Assembly: GCF_001677885.1 (NCBI RefSeq)
Contig: NZ_LOCQ01000059.1
Coordinates: forward strand, 124,001 to 188,000
Reading direction: 5' to 3'
DNA from: Janthinobacterium psychrotolerans
Lineage (GTDB): Bacteria > Pseudomonadota > Gammaproteobacteria > Burkholderiales > Burkholderiaceae_D
DNA length: 64,000 bases
Numbering within the stretch: position 1 is the first letter of the stretch; every line of letters begins with the position of its first letter. The notes under the pieces are model-generated. The model was not told the origin of the DNA, made no database searches, and worked only from the letters and a program-made list of their open reading frames with translations. Made by a program: the position numbers and the translations under genes. Below are positions 17,833-26,912 of the stretch, piece by piece.

Positions 17833-19077
17833 TTACTGGCGGCGGCCTTCCAGCCACGCCAGCGCCTGCTCCCCCGCCGCCTTGCCGCCTGCCAGGCAGG
17901 CTGTCAGCAAGTAGCCGCCGGTCGGCGCTTCCCAGTCCAGCATTTCACCGGCCACGAACACGCCCGGCATGGCGCGCAGCATGGCGCCGTCGACGCCGTC
18001 AAAGGCGACGCCGCCGGCGCTGCTGATGGCTTCGTCAATCGGCCGCGGGCGCTTGAGCGTCACCGGCAGCAGCTTGATGGCGCGCGCCAGTGTTTCAGAG
18101 TCGGCAAAGTCGGCAGCACTGACGCATTCGCGCAGCAGGCCTGATTTCACGCCCTTGATGCCGAGCCGGCTTTGCAGATGGCTGGACATCGAACGCGCGC
18201 CGCGCGGGCGCGTCACCTCGTCGAACACGCGCTCGTGACTGTGGTCGGGCGCCAGGTCGAGCCAGATGGTGGTGCTGCCGTCACGCGCGATCTGATCCCG
18301 TAGCGCCGCCGACAAGGCGTAGATCAGGCTGCCCTCGACGCCGCCCGCCGTGATCACGAACTGGCCTTGCCGCTTGACCCTCAAACCATCGATATCGATG
18401 GCCGTGATGGCCACGGTGGTCAGCGGCTCGCCCGCATGGCGGCTGCTGAAATGTTCGCTCCAGTCCACGTCGAAACCGCAATTGGCCGGCGCCAACGGCG
18501 CCACCGCCACGCCCTGCGCCCGCAGCAGCGGCACCCAGGCGCCATCGGAACCGAGACGCGCCCAGCTGCCGCCGCCGAGCGCCAGGATCACGGCGTCAAA
18601 CACCAGCAGGCGCGCGCCGTCGGGCGTATCGAAGGCCAGCTGACCGTCCTGCCAGCCGGTCCAGCGGTGGCGCATGTGGAACTGCACCCCGCTTTCCCGC
18701 AGCCGGTGCAGCCAGGCGCGCAGCAGGGGCGCGGCCTTCATGTCGGTCGGGAAGACGCGGTTCGACGAGCCGACAAAGGTGTCGACACCGAGGCCATGCA
18801 CCCAGTCGCGCACCTGCTGCGGGCCGAACTGGTCGAGCGCGGGGCGCAGCCGGTGCGACTGCCGGCCATAGCGCGTGACAAAGCTCTGGTAGCCTTCCGC
18901 ATGCGTGATATTCATGCCGCCACGTCCGGCCAGCAGGAATTTGCGGCCGACCGAGGGCATGGCGTCGAACAGTTCGACCTGCGCGCCACCGGCGGCGGCG
19001 GCCTGCGCGGCCATCAGCCCGGCGGGGCCGCCACCGATCACGGCGACACGAAAAGCAGTAGGTGCAAGAGAGGACAT
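17833..19077 (-). CDS. HI0933-type FAD-dependent oxidoreductase
   Basis: A 414-residue flavoprotein of the HI0933/BaiN-like family. It has an N-terminal dinucleotide motif VAVIGGGPAGLMAAQAAAAG, the family segment GRKFLLAGRGGMNITHAEG (~40-60) and a C-terminal FVAGEMLDWEAPTGGYLLTA FAD-closing region. The reaction of this subfamily is not established. The start at 19077 is chosen because the Rossmann motif normally lies within 10-15 residues of the N-terminus. It is convergent with the DUF2807 gene. Confidence 0.85.
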   Translation of the reverse strand: MSSLAPTAFRVAVIGGGPAGLMAAQAAAAGGAQVELFDAMPSVGRKFLLAGRGGMNITHAEGYQSFVTRYGRQSHRLRPALDQFGPQQVRDWVHGLGVDTFVGSSNRVFPTDMKAAPLLRAWLHRLRESGVQFHMRHRWTGWQDGQLAFDTPDGARLLVFDAVILALGGGSWARLGSDGAWVPLLRAQGVAVAPLAPANCGFDVDWSEHFSSRHAGEPLTTVAITAIDIDGLRVKRQGQFVITAGGVEGSLIYALSAALRDQIARDGSTTIWLDLAPDHSHERVFDEVTRPRGARSMSSHLQSRLGIKGVKSGLLRECVSAADFADSETLARAIKLLPVTLKRPRPIDEAISSAGGVAFDGVDGAMLRAMPGVFVAGEMLDWEAPTGGYLLTACLAGGKAAGEQALAWLEGRRQ

Positions 19078-19208
19078 GAACAGGAACGCCGGCGATGAAA
19101 ACCCCGGCATTTTAGTCGAGATAGCCTGGCCCGATGGCAACGGGACTGAAAATTAGTGCATACTGCGGCGACAGACCCCGTTTGATGACGATAAAAAAGG
19201 AGAGTGGC

Positions 19209-19427
19209 ATGGGCGCAGGATTCTGGATTTCCCGTTATTTGCTGGCCAGCGGCATCTTGTTCATCATCTTGACCGTGGTCGAATACAGCAAGGGCACCAC
19301 CAGCCAGGCCGACATTTTAAGCGCGCTGGCCTGGTCGCTGGTGGCCTCGGCCATCTTTATCGGCTCGAAATACTGGCGCTACCGCAAGGCGGTGCAATGC
19401 GCCAGCTGCGGCGATGCGGTCAAATAG
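19209..19427 (+). CDS. small two-helix membrane protein with C-terminal CxxC
   Basis: A 72-residue protein. Two hydrophobic helices (ISRYLLASGILFIILTVV and ILSALAWSLVASAIFIGS) are followed by a basic stretch and CASCGDAVK, a possible metal or redox CxxC. AAGGAG lies at good spacing before ATG 19209, which decides the start against longer in-frame options. It stands alone. No family recognised. Confidence 0.6.
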   Translation: MGAGFWISRYLLASGILFIILTVVEYSKGTTSQADILSALAWSLVASAIFIGSKYWRYRKAVQCASCGDAVK

Positions 19428-19431
19428 CTAG

Positions 19432-19462
19432 CTCGGGTTAGCAAAGCGTAACCCGACACCAC
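19432..19462. repeat. REP-like hairpin, single copy
   Basis: CTCGGGTTAGC and GCGTAACCCGACACCACC form a hairpin around CAAA. It shares the TTAGC...GCGTAA...CCGAC...CCACC layout with the elements at 35110 and 50822, with paired base changes in the stem. It lies between convergent genes. Confidence 0.6.
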
Positions 19463-19469
19463 CACGGTA

Positions 19470-19727
19470 TTACCCTCCCGTGACGGGCGGAAAAAACGCC
19501 ACTTCATCGCCGTCCGCCACCACGGTGTCGGCCTGGCACATCAGCTGGTTGTGCGCCATGCGCAGCAGCTTGCCTTCGGCCAGTGCATCGGCCCAGTTGC
19601 CGCCGCGCGCCACCAACACGGCGCGCAGCTCGCCGACGGTGGTGGCTGCTTGCGGCAACTCCAGCACTTCCTGGCCAACGCCCACCAGCTCGCGCACGCT
19701 GGCAAAAAATCGCAACTGTATCTTCAA
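19470..19727 (-). CDS. moaD: molybdopterin synthase small subunit MoaD
   Basis: An 85-residue ubiquitin-fold sulfur carrier. It ends in VTGG, whose terminal glycine is thiocarboxylated and donates sulfur to precursor Z with MoaE. The family pattern IQLRFFASVRELVG and DGDEVAFFPPV is clear. It lies 11 bp downstream of moeA in a thrC-moeA-moaD set. moaE, usually next, is not here; a REP-like hairpin follows instead. Confidence 0.93.
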   Translation of the reverse strand: MKIQLRFFASVRELVGVGQEVLELPQAATTVGELRAVLVARGGNWADALAEGKLLRMAHNQLMCQADTVVADGDEVAFFPPVTGG

Positions 19728-19738
19728 ACCCTGCTCCT

Positions 19739-20962
19739 TCAGTACAACAATTCGTTAAACGGGATAAAGCGCAGCAGGTCGCCGCGCGCGATCGACAGGC
19801 CCGGCGGGCAGTCGATCAGGCCGTCGCCCCACACGGTGGAGGTCAGCACGCCCGAACTCTGGTTGGCGAACAGCTCCAGCGCGCCGTCGTCGTTGATTTT
19901 CGCGCGCAAAAATTCGTTGCGCCGGTCGGCTTTCAATCGCTCGAAGGCGGCCGCCAGTCGGTAGCTGCGCGGCGCCACGTTGCCCGTCACGCCCTGCAGG
20001 CGCAGGACAAACGGCCGCACGAACAGCAAAAAGGTGACGAAGCTCGATACCGGATTGCCGGGCAGGCCGACAAAAAAGGTCTGTTCGACTTCGCCAAACG
20101 CCAGCGGCTTGCCCGGCTTGACGGCGATCTGCCACAGGTTCAGCCGCCCTTCCGCCTCCACCGCCGGCTTGATATGGTCCTCCTCGCCGACCGACACGCC
20201 GCCCGAGGTGATGATCAGGTCGCTGCCCTGCGCCGCCTGGCGCAGCACGGCGCGCGTGGCGTCCAGGGTGTCGGGCACGATGCCGAGGTCATGGATCTCG
20301 CAGCCCAAATTCTCCAGCAAGCCACGCAAGGTAAAACGGTTCGAGTTGTAGACCGCACCGGGCGGCAAGGGCTGGCCCGGCATGGCCAGCTCGTCGCCGG
20401 TGGAAAACAGCGCCACGCGCAGTTTGCGCAGCACCGGCAATTGCGCCAGGCCCACCGACGCGGCCAGGCCCATCTCCTGGCTGCGCAGGCGCCGGCCCGC
20501 TTCCAGGATCACGCTGCCGGCGCGGATGTCCTCGCCCTGGCGGCGCACCCATTCGCCCGCCTGCGGCGCATGGTGGATGGTGACCACGCCCTCGTTGAGC
20601 ACGCACTGCTCCTGCATCACCACGCAGTCGGCGCCCGCCGGTATCAGGGCGCCCGTAAAGATGCGCGCCGCCGTGCCCGGCTGCAAGGGCAGGCCCACAT
20701 GGCCGGCCGCGATGCGCTGCGACACCGGCAAGCTGGCCGCGCCGCTGGCGCAGTCCAGCGCGCGCACGGCATAGCCATCCATCTGCGTATTGTCGCGCTC
20801 GGGCACGTTCAGGGTCGAGGTTTGCGCCACGGCCAGCACGCGGCCGTTGGCGTGCATGGTGTCGACCAGTTCGACGTCGCTCACCGGCCTGGCGGCGGCG
20901 GCCATGAAGGCCAGCGCCTCGGCCACCGACAGCATGGCCTTGCGTTCAGTCTCCTGCGCCAT
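19739..20962 (-). CDS. moeA: molybdopterin molybdotransferase MoeA
   Basis: A 407-residue gephyrin-E-like enzyme that inserts molybdate into adenylated molybdopterin. It shows NVPERDNTQMDGYAVRA near residue 55, GAVYNSNRFTL and the MoCF-domain TSGGVSVGEEDH. The ATG at 20962 overlaps the thrC stop as TGATG; a GTG one codon earlier is also possible. It is translationally coupled to thrC and followed by moaD. Confidence 0.94.
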   Translation of the reverse strand: MAQETERKAMLSVAEALAFMAAAARPVSDVELVDTMHANGRVLAVAQTSTLNVPERDNTQMDGYAVRALDCASGAASLPVSQRIAAGHVGLPLQPGTAARIFTGALIPAGADCVVMQEQCVLNEGVVTIHHAPQAGEWVRRQGEDIRAGSVILEAGRRLRSQEMGLAASVGLAQLPVLRKLRVALFSTGDELAMPGQPLPPGAVYNSNRFTLRGLLENLGCEIHDLGIVPDTLDATRAVLRQAAQGSDLIITSGGVSVGEEDHIKPAVEAEGRLNLWQIAVKPGKPLAFGEVEQTFFVGLPGNPVSSFVTFLLFVRPFVLRLQGVTGNVAPRSYRLAAAFERLKADRRNEFLRAKINDDGALELFANQSSGVLTSTVWGDGLIDCPPGLSIARGDLLRFIPFNELLY

Positions 20963-22452
20963 CACAGTCCCGTATGCGCGGCGATATACGCCTGCATTTT
21001 CGCCACGTCGGTATCCATTACCACGAACTTTTGCGGCAGCTCTTCGATGTTCTCGAAGCCTTTTGGCCGTTCCGCGTCCACGCCCAGGGCATCAAGGATG
21101 GTTTCGTTGAACTTGGCCGCCAGCGCCGTTTCCAGCACGATCATCGGCACGTTGACTTCCAGGTGCTCGCGCGCCACCTTGATGCCGTCGGCGGTATGGG
21201 TGTCGATGGTGATGCCGTAGTCGTCGGCCACGTCGCGGATGGTGTCCAGGCGGTCCTTGTGGGTCGACTTGCCCGACTTGAAGCCGTATTTGGCGACTTG
21301 CTTGAATTCGTCACCGTCGCTGCCCGGTTTGCCCGACAGGTCGAAGCCGCCATGCGTGTCGACCTTGGCGAACAGGGCTTTGACGCGCGCGCTGTCGCGG
21401 CCGACCAGGTCGTAGACGAAGCGCTCGAAGTTCGACGCCTTCGAGATATCCATCGACGGGCTGCTGGTATGGTAGGTTTCGGACGACTTGCGCACGCGGT
21501 AGACGCCGGTGCGGAAGAATTCGTCGAGCACGTCGTTCTCGTTGGTGGCGGCCACCAGTTTCGAGATCGGCAAGCCCATCATGCGCGCGATGTGGCCGGC
21601 GCAGATATTGCCGAAGTTCCCCGACGGCACCGTGAACGACACTTTTTGCTCGTTGCTGGTGGTGGCCGCCAGATAGCCGCGGAAGTAGTACACGACCTGG
21701 GCCACCACGCGCGCCCAGTTGATCGAATTGACGGTGCCGATCTTCTGCCTGGCCTTGTACGGCAGGTCGTTCGAGACGGCTTTTACCATGTCCTGGCAAT
21801 CGTCGAACACGCCTTCGACGGCGATATTGTGGATGTTCGGGTCCTGCAGGCTGAACATCTGCGCCGTCTGGAAGGCGCTCATCTTCTTGTGCGGCGACAG
21901 CATGAAGACGCGGATGCCCTTCTTGCCGCGCATCGCATATTCGGCCGCGCTGCCGGTGTCGCCGGACGTCGCGCCAAAGATATTGAGTTCGGCGCCGGTC
22001 TTGGCCAGGGTGTATTCGAACAGATTGCCCAGCAACTGCATCGCCATGTCCTTGAACGCCAGGGTCGGGCCGTTCGACAGCGCTTGCAGGATCAGGGTGG
22101 TCGACCCGCCCTTGACGAGGTTTTCTTCGAGCACGCGCAGCGGCGTGATGTCGGCGGCGTTTTCGCCGGCGCGGGCATTGCGGTAAACCGCCTTGGTATA
22201 GGTCTTCGCGGTCAGCGCCTTCAGGTCGGCCGCCGGGATATCGGTGGCGAACTTTTTCAGGATTTCGAATGCCAGGTCGGCATACGACAATGTGCGCCAG
22301 GCATCGAGCTCGGCACCGCTGACTTGCGGGTAGTGTTCAGGGAGATACAGTCCGCCATCGGGGGCCAGGCCGCCCAGCAGGATGTCGGAAAATTGTTGCG
22401 GCTGTTGCGATTGCGATGGCGCTTGGTCAGCGCGGGTAGACACATAGTGCAT
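20962..22452 (-). CDS. thrC: threonine synthase
   Basis: A 496-residue PLP enzyme that makes L-threonine from O-phosphohomoserine. The PLP lysine lies in TLAFKDMAMQLLGN (~residue 115), with GATSGDTGSAAEYA and SGNFGNICAGHIARMMGLP as cofactor-binding segments. The ATG at 22452 gives the normal N-terminus HYVSTR. It heads the thrC-moeA-moaD set. The homoserine dehydrogenase gene often found upstream is absent; a 218-bp gap and an opposite-strand gene are there instead. Confidence 0.95.
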   Translation of the reverse strand: MHYVSTRADQAPSQSQQPQQFSDILLGGLAPDGGLYLPEHYPQVSGAELDAWRTLSYADLAFEILKKFATDIPAADLKALTAKTYTKAVYRNARAGENAADITPLRVLEENLVKGGSTTLILQALSNGPTLAFKDMAMQLLGNLFEYTLAKTGAELNIFGATSGDTGSAAEYAMRGKKGIRVFMLSPHKKMSAFQTAQMFSLQDPNIHNIAVEGVFDDCQDMVKAVSNDLPYKARQKIGTVNSINWARVVAQVVYYFRGYLAATTSNEQKVSFTVPSGNFGNICAGHIARMMGLPISKLVAATNENDVLDEFFRTGVYRVRKSSETYHTSSPSMDISKASNFERFVYDLVGRDSARVKALFAKVDTHGGFDLSGKPGSDGDEFKQVAKYGFKSGKSTHKDRLDTIRDVADDYGITIDTHTADGIKVAREHLEVNVPMIVLETALAAKFNETILDALGVDAERPKGFENIEELPQKFVVMDTDVAKMQAYIAAHTGL

Positions 22453-22593
22453 GAGAGTAGAGTCCAGTTGAGCTGAGAGCGTGAAAAAGAATGGCAAACG
22501 AGCCGATATTATAGTGCGAGCGGCAGTCCATGGGGAACCGCGCGACGTCCGCCAGGTCAAGTCGTCGGCCATTCAGGCAAGAACCATTATCAA

Positions 22594-22610
22594 ACGACAC
22601 ATCTTGTCGT
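22594..22610. promoter_or_regulatory. perfect 6-bp inverted repeat in the thrC / 22671 divergent gap
   Basis: ACGACA (22594-22599) and TGTCGT (22605-22610) are separated by five bases. It sits between the divergent starts of thrC and the unrecognised gene at 22671, so it may be an operator. No regulator can be assigned. Confidence 0.3.
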
Positions 22611-22670
22611 ATAGCAACTGTATGATGCGGCGTGTCTCTTACCCCAGCCAACTGATTGCGCACAAACATC

Positions 22671-23087
22671 ATGCCCACCCTGATCCACCATATCGACGCC
22701 ATCGCGCGTCAGCGTCAATGCGACGTGCTGTACCTGGAGTTCCATCCGCAAGACTACGAACAATACCGTTCGTACCACCCCGAGGCCGACCCGCAACGCG
22801 ACACCATCCTGGCCTGGCTCGCTGACCACGGCATCGACTGGCTGCCGTGCGGATCGAATGCCAGCTCCCCGCTTGCCATGAGTTCCTGGCGCGGCCAGCT
22901 TTGTTTTGACATTGCCTATGACGAGGCACTGCCGGCATACTGCCAGTTGCGCGATTATCTTGAACTACCCGATGGCAGCATGCGCCACGCCGGTGTGCGG
23001 TTCTGTGTGCAACCGCTGGCCCACGCCATGAAAAATGTCGCCCATGACGAACCAGGCTACTGGGATCGCTGGGCCGAAGATTTTTGA
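22671..23087 (+). CDS. unrecognised protein, 138 residues
   Basis: A soluble, acidic 138-residue protein beginning PTLIHHIDAIARQRQCDVLY. It contains the segments EFHPQDYEQYRSYHPEADPQ and CFDIAYDEALPAYCQLRDYLE and has no membrane helix or signal. Codon use resembles its neighbours and no competing frame is credible, so it is probably real, but I know no family. It is divergent from thrC and lies 58 bp before the next unrecognised gene. Confidence 0.6.
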   Translation: MPTLIHHIDAIARQRQCDVLYLEFHPQDYEQYRSYHPEADPQRDTILAWLADHGIDWLPCGSNASSPLAMSSWRGQLCFDIAYDEALPAYCQLRDYLELPDGSMRHAGVRFCVQPLAHAMKNVAHDEPGYWDRWAEDF

Positions 23088-23145
23088 AACCGCGCCACTG
23101 CTCACGCTACGCTCCCCTCCCCCAATTACATGAAATGCAAAATAC

Positions 23146-24624
23146 ATGAATCGCGACGATTTCCTCAAGCAAGATGACGTAACGGGTTTTATCGACTGGC
23201 TGGCGAGCACCTTGCCGACGCAGTCATTTCAATTGAAAATGGCGCCCAGCGCCTATGTGCCCGGCGGCCTGGCAGTGCGGGCAACCGGCCTGGAGGCGGT
23301 GCTGCGCCACTATGCATGGCACACCGGCTGGACCGATGCGCAAGGCAAGACCGTCAAATCAGGCAACTGGGCCGATACGCGCGCATCGCTGGCCGCCTTG
23401 CGCGCGTGGCTGAAAACAGCAATCGCACGGCAGGACGAGGACCAGGCGCTGGCAGCCTGCCTGGCCATACTGGAATGGGGCGGCGTGCGCGGCGCCATCG
23501 TTTTCCTGCGCCGGCTCCATGCACAGCGCCGCCTGGTCGCCTATTTCACGCGGCTCGCGCCGCTGATGTCGCTCACCTCGGAGTCCTCGCTGACGGCGCT
23601 CGATGCAAACAGCGTGGAACGGTTCGACGCGGGCCTGACCAAGATACATGCGCTGCTCGACGACACAGGCTCGCCGATCTACGACAGCCGCGTGGGTGCC
23701 GCAATCGCCATGCTGTATGCGCAGTATCGAAAAAACGGGCAACCCAAGGTGGCAAAAAGCCGCTTGATGGCTTTTCCTTCGGGTGCGGCGCGCGGCATGC
23801 AGATCCGCAACCCCAAACTCCTCGACCCTGCTTTGCCAAGTGCGCCGCAATTCTTCAGCAACGCGGTATCGCGCCAGTCGTGGGCCCAGTGGCAAGTCAA
23901 GCTGGGCTGGATCCTGCGCGCCACCTTGGAACGCTGCGACTGGTTCCAGTCCGACGGCGCCGACATTGCCGCGCGCTGCCATGCTTTCGAGGCCTGCCTG
24001 TTCATGCTGGGTTACGATTTGCGCTGCTTTGGCGATACGCATGAGCCGAGCGTGCCTGTGGAACAGGAGCAAGTACCAGACGATGGCGTGTCGCAAAAAG
24101 GCTGGGTACCGACAGGGTGCGCATTTGCCGAAACGCTGCCACGCTACGCACTGTTCCGAGGCCAGTTGCAGGCTGGCGAAAAAGACGACAAGCAAGGCTT
24201 TGCCAGTTGGTACAGCCGAACCTATGACGTTGCCGAGAGCACCGGCATTGCCTACAGCTTTCCCTACAGCGCCAGCGAATTCGATCTGTTTGACAGCAAC
24301 GAGGAGCGTCTTGCCAGCATCGTCAAAGGTGGCCCCGAAGGACTGCGACAGGCAACCGGCAGCGATCAGCCGTATCGGGCGGGCGAGGAACGTGAGCGCA
24401 TCTGCCTGGTCAACGCGCTGTTGCTTGGCCGCGTGGCTCATCTGAAGCCGAAGGAGCGCGATGCCTGGCTGATCGCCAGGGGCTACGCTGGCACAGCAAA
24501 TAGTGCAGGCATCATCAAGACCACCGGCAAGCAGGTCGGACAGCATTTCGGCCTGCTCGACGAGCATGCGAAACCGACCGCGTTGTTTCACAGTTACTTC
24601 GGCAACCATATGAACCAGCTCTGA
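23146..24624 (+). CDS. unrecognised protein, 492 residues
   Basis: A long soluble protein with no signal or membrane helix. It opens NRDDFLKQDDVTGFIDWLA and ends LFHSYFGNHMNQL. The middle carries AILEWGGVRGAIVFLRRLHA and a Trp/Cys-rich stretch around residue 260-290; the C-terminal third has GEERERICLVNALLLGRVAH. No catalytic motif is evident. No clear Shine-Dalgarno precedes the ATG. It stands between another unknown gene and an ABC-type ATPase on the same strand, so the three may act together, but nothing else ties them. Confidence 0.7.
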   Translation: MNRDDFLKQDDVTGFIDWLASTLPTQSFQLKMAPSAYVPGGLAVRATGLEAVLRHYAWHTGWTDAQGKTVKSGNWADTRASLAALRAWLKTAIARQDEDQALAACLAILEWGGVRGAIVFLRRLHAQRRLVAYFTRLAPLMSLTSESSLTALDANSVERFDAGLTKIHALLDDTGSPIYDSRVGAAIAMLYAQYRKNGQPKVAKSRLMAFPSGAARGMQIRNPKLLDPALPSAPQFFSNAVSRQSWAQWQVKLGWILRATLERCDWFQSDGADIAARCHAFEACLFMLGYDLRCFGDTHEPSVPVEQEQVPDDGVSQKGWVPTGCAFAETLPRYALFRGQLQAGEKDDKQGFASWYSRTYDVAESTGIAYSFPYSASEFDLFDSNEERLASIVKGGPEGLRQATGSDQPYRAGEERERICLVNALLLGRVAHLKPKERDAWLIARGYAGTANSAGIIKTTGKQVGQHFGLLDEHAKPTALFHSYFGNHMNQL

Positions 24625-24718
24625 AGTCAAGAAACCGCAGGCGCGTGCTGGCGCGCCCGCGCCATTTGCGCCACACTCGATTGCATGGCCCCTTCAATGC
24701 CTGGCCCCGGGAGACACG

Positions 24719-25459
24719 ATGACCATCAGCAAAAAGCCCTACCTGCAAAGCGCCGCGCTGCGCCCTGACGCGGTGGTCGACCTGGAACGCTACCCGTTTA
24801 CCATCCCGGCCATCCGCGACTTCGTGCAGATGGATTTCCATCGCGACGTGACGTTTTTTGTCGGCGAGAACGGCAGCGGCAAGTCGACCATGCTCGAAGC
24901 GCTGGCCGTGGCGCTGGGTTTCGGCAAGGATGGCGGCACGCGCAACGTGCGCATCACGGGTGTGTCGGATCAGGTCTCGGGCCTGCACGAGCACCTGCGC
25001 CTGAGCAAAAGCTACAAGAAACCGAACGACAGCTACTTTTTAAGGGCCGAAAGCTTTTTCAATGTCGCCAGCTACATGGACGAGATGCCCGAATACCTGG
25101 ACAGCTACGGCGGCAAGTCGCTGCACGCCCAGTCGCACGGCGAAGCCTTCATGGCCACCATGATCAACAAGCTGCGCGGAAAAGGCCTGTACCTGCTGGA
25201 CGAACCCGAGGCGGCGCTGTCACCGAGCCGCCAGCTGGCCGCGCTGTCGGTAATCCATCAACTGGTGGAAGACGACTCGCAGTTGATCATCGCCACCCAC
25301 TCGCCGATCCTGCTGGCCTACCCGCATGCCAAAATCTACATGTTTACGGGCGGCGGCATCCACGAGGTGGCGTATGAGGACACAGAACATTTTGCCGTGA
25401 CGCGCGACTTCCTGAACAATTATCCGAGAAGGCTGGAACAGTTGTTCGAAGAGGAGTAA
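24719..25459 (+). CDS. stand-alone ABC/SMC-type AAA ATPase
   Basis: A 246-residue predicted ATPase without membrane domain. It has Walker A GENGSGKSTML (residues ~48-58), an SHGEAF signature-like stretch, Walker B GLYLLDEPEAALSP (~156-170) and the switch histidine in IIATHSPILLAYP. It resembles COG3910-type single-domain ATPases, not Rad50 or ABC importers. GGGAGA before the ATG is a good ribosome site. It is 94 bp downstream of the 492-residue unknown gene and convergent with the serine lyase gene. The biological role is unknown. Confidence 0.85.
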   Translation: MTISKKPYLQSAALRPDAVVDLERYPFTIPAIRDFVQMDFHRDVTFFVGENGSGKSTMLEALAVALGFGKDGGTRNVRITGVSDQVSGLHEHLRLSKSYKKPNDSYFLRAESFFNVASYMDEMPEYLDSYGGKSLHAQSHGEAFMATMINKLRGKGLYLLDEPEAALSPSRQLAALSVIHQLVEDDSQLIIATHSPILLAYPHAKIYMFTGGGIHEVAYEDTEHFAVTRDFLNNYPRRLEQLFEEE

Positions 25460-25465
25460 AGAGAG

Positions 25466-26854
25466 TCAGCAAGCCGCGTGATTGACGGTAATCACATGCA
25501 CCGCCAGCCCGCCGAGCGACGTTTCCTTGTACTTGTCCTGCATGTCGGCGCCCGTCTGGCGCATGGTTTCGATCACTTCGTCGAGGCTGACGAAATGCGT
25601 GCCGTCGCCGTTCAGTGCCAGCGAGGCGGCGGTGATGGCTTTCACGGCGCCCATGCCGTTGCGCTCGATGCACGGAATCTGCACCAGGCCGCCGATCGGG
25701 TCGCAGGTCATGCCCAGGTGGTGTTCGATGCCGATTTCGGCCGCGTTTTCGATCTGTTCGTTGCTGCCGCCCAGGGCCGCCACCAGGCCGGCGGCCGCCA
25801 TCGCGCAAGCCACGCCCACTTCGCCCTGGCAGCCCACTTCGGCGCCCGAGATCGAGGCATTGCGTTTGCACAGCATGCCGATGGCGGCTGCCGTCAGCAT
25901 GAAGCGGCGCACGCCGCCAACCGGATCGCTGGGACGGCAATCCTCGGCGTAGTAGCGCAGCACGGCAGGGATGATGCCGGCTGCACCATTGGTCGGCGCC
26001 GTCACCACCCGGCCGCCGGCCGCGTTTTCCTCGTTGACGGCCATCGCATACAGGCTCACCAGGTGCACGGCGTCGTGCGGCAGGTCGTTGGCGCGGTTGT
26101 CGGACGCCTTCGCGTCCTGCGCCTGGCGCCACAGCTTGGCCGCGCGGCGCTTTACATCGAGGCCGCCCGGCAGCTTGCCGGTGGTCTCCAGGCCATGCGC
26201 GATACAGTCGCGCATCACGTGCCAGATGCGGTCCAGGCCCTGGTTCAATTCATCGTCGCTGCGCCGCACGCACTCGTTCGCGCGCAGCATCTCGGGGATC
26301 GACAGGCTGCTCGCCACGCCATGGGCCAGCAGCTGCTCCATGGTGTCGAACGGGAACACCGGTTGCGCACCCGCTGCCGCCGGCACCGGCACTTCGCCCG
26401 CCTCGCGGATAAAGCCGCCGCCGATCGAGTAATACACCTTGTCGACGCGCGCGCCGTCCGCCAGTTTCAGGGTAAAGCGCATGCCGTTCGGATGCTCGGG
26501 CAGAGATTCGCTCTTGTGCCACAACAGGCCGGTGGCGGCCGTAAACGGCACGGCGTGGGTCCCCAGCAGCGCGATCTCGCCCGCCGCTTCGATCGCCGCC
26601 AGCTTGGCGTCGACCGCATCGGGCGACACGTCCTGCGGGGTTTCGCCCATCAGGCCGAGGATGACGGCCTTGTCGGTGGCGTGGCCGACACCGGTCAGCG
26701 CCAGCGAGCCATACAGGGCCGCTTCCACCCCCACCACCTCATCGAGACAACCATATTCGACCAGAAAGCGCCGCGCCGCCACCATCGGCCCCACCGTGTG
26801 GGAACTCGACGGCCCGATGCCAATCTTGAAAAGGTCAAATACGCTCATATCCAT
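25466..26854 (-). CDS. sdaA: L-serine ammonia-lyase (iron-sulfur type)
   Basis: A 462-residue enzyme converting L-serine to pyruvate and ammonia. It opens SVFDLFKIGIGPSSSHTVGP, the beta-domain signature. The alpha domain has cysteines for a [4Fe-4S] cluster, including KRNASISGAEVGCQGEVG and GMTCDPIGGLVQIPC. The last residue is Cys (NHAAC-end), as in single-chain enzymes where the C-terminal cysteine reaches the cluster. The start is the ATG at 26854, or 26848. It lies just past the threonine-degradation genes, so the set may funnel threonine through glycine and serine to pyruvate. Confidence 0.93.
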   Translation of the reverse strand: MDMSVFDLFKIGIGPSSSHTVGPMVAARRFLVEYGCLDEVVGVEAALYGSLALTGVGHATDKAVILGLMGETPQDVSPDAVDAKLAAIEAAGEIALLGTHAVPFTAATGLLWHKSESLPEHPNGMRFTLKLADGARVDKVYYSIGGGFIREAGEVPVPAAAGAQPVFPFDTMEQLLAHGVASSLSIPEMLRANECVRRSDDELNQGLDRIWHVMRDCIAHGLETTGKLPGGLDVKRRAAKLWRQAQDAKASDNRANDLPHDAVHLVSLYAMAVNEENAAGGRVVTAPTNGAAGIIPAVLRYYAEDCRPSDPVGGVRRFMLTAAAIGMLCKRNASISGAEVGCQGEVGVACAMAAAGLVAALGGSNEQIENAAEIGIEHHLGMTCDPIGGLVQIPCIERNGMGAVKAITAASLALNGDGTHFVSLDEVIETMRQTGADMQDKYKETSLGGLAVHVITVNHAAC

Positions 26855-26912
26855 GGCCGGTCTCTTTGCTGGTATTTTTATGGTGGTACTGCTATGCAAA
26901 ACTCAGTGAAAC

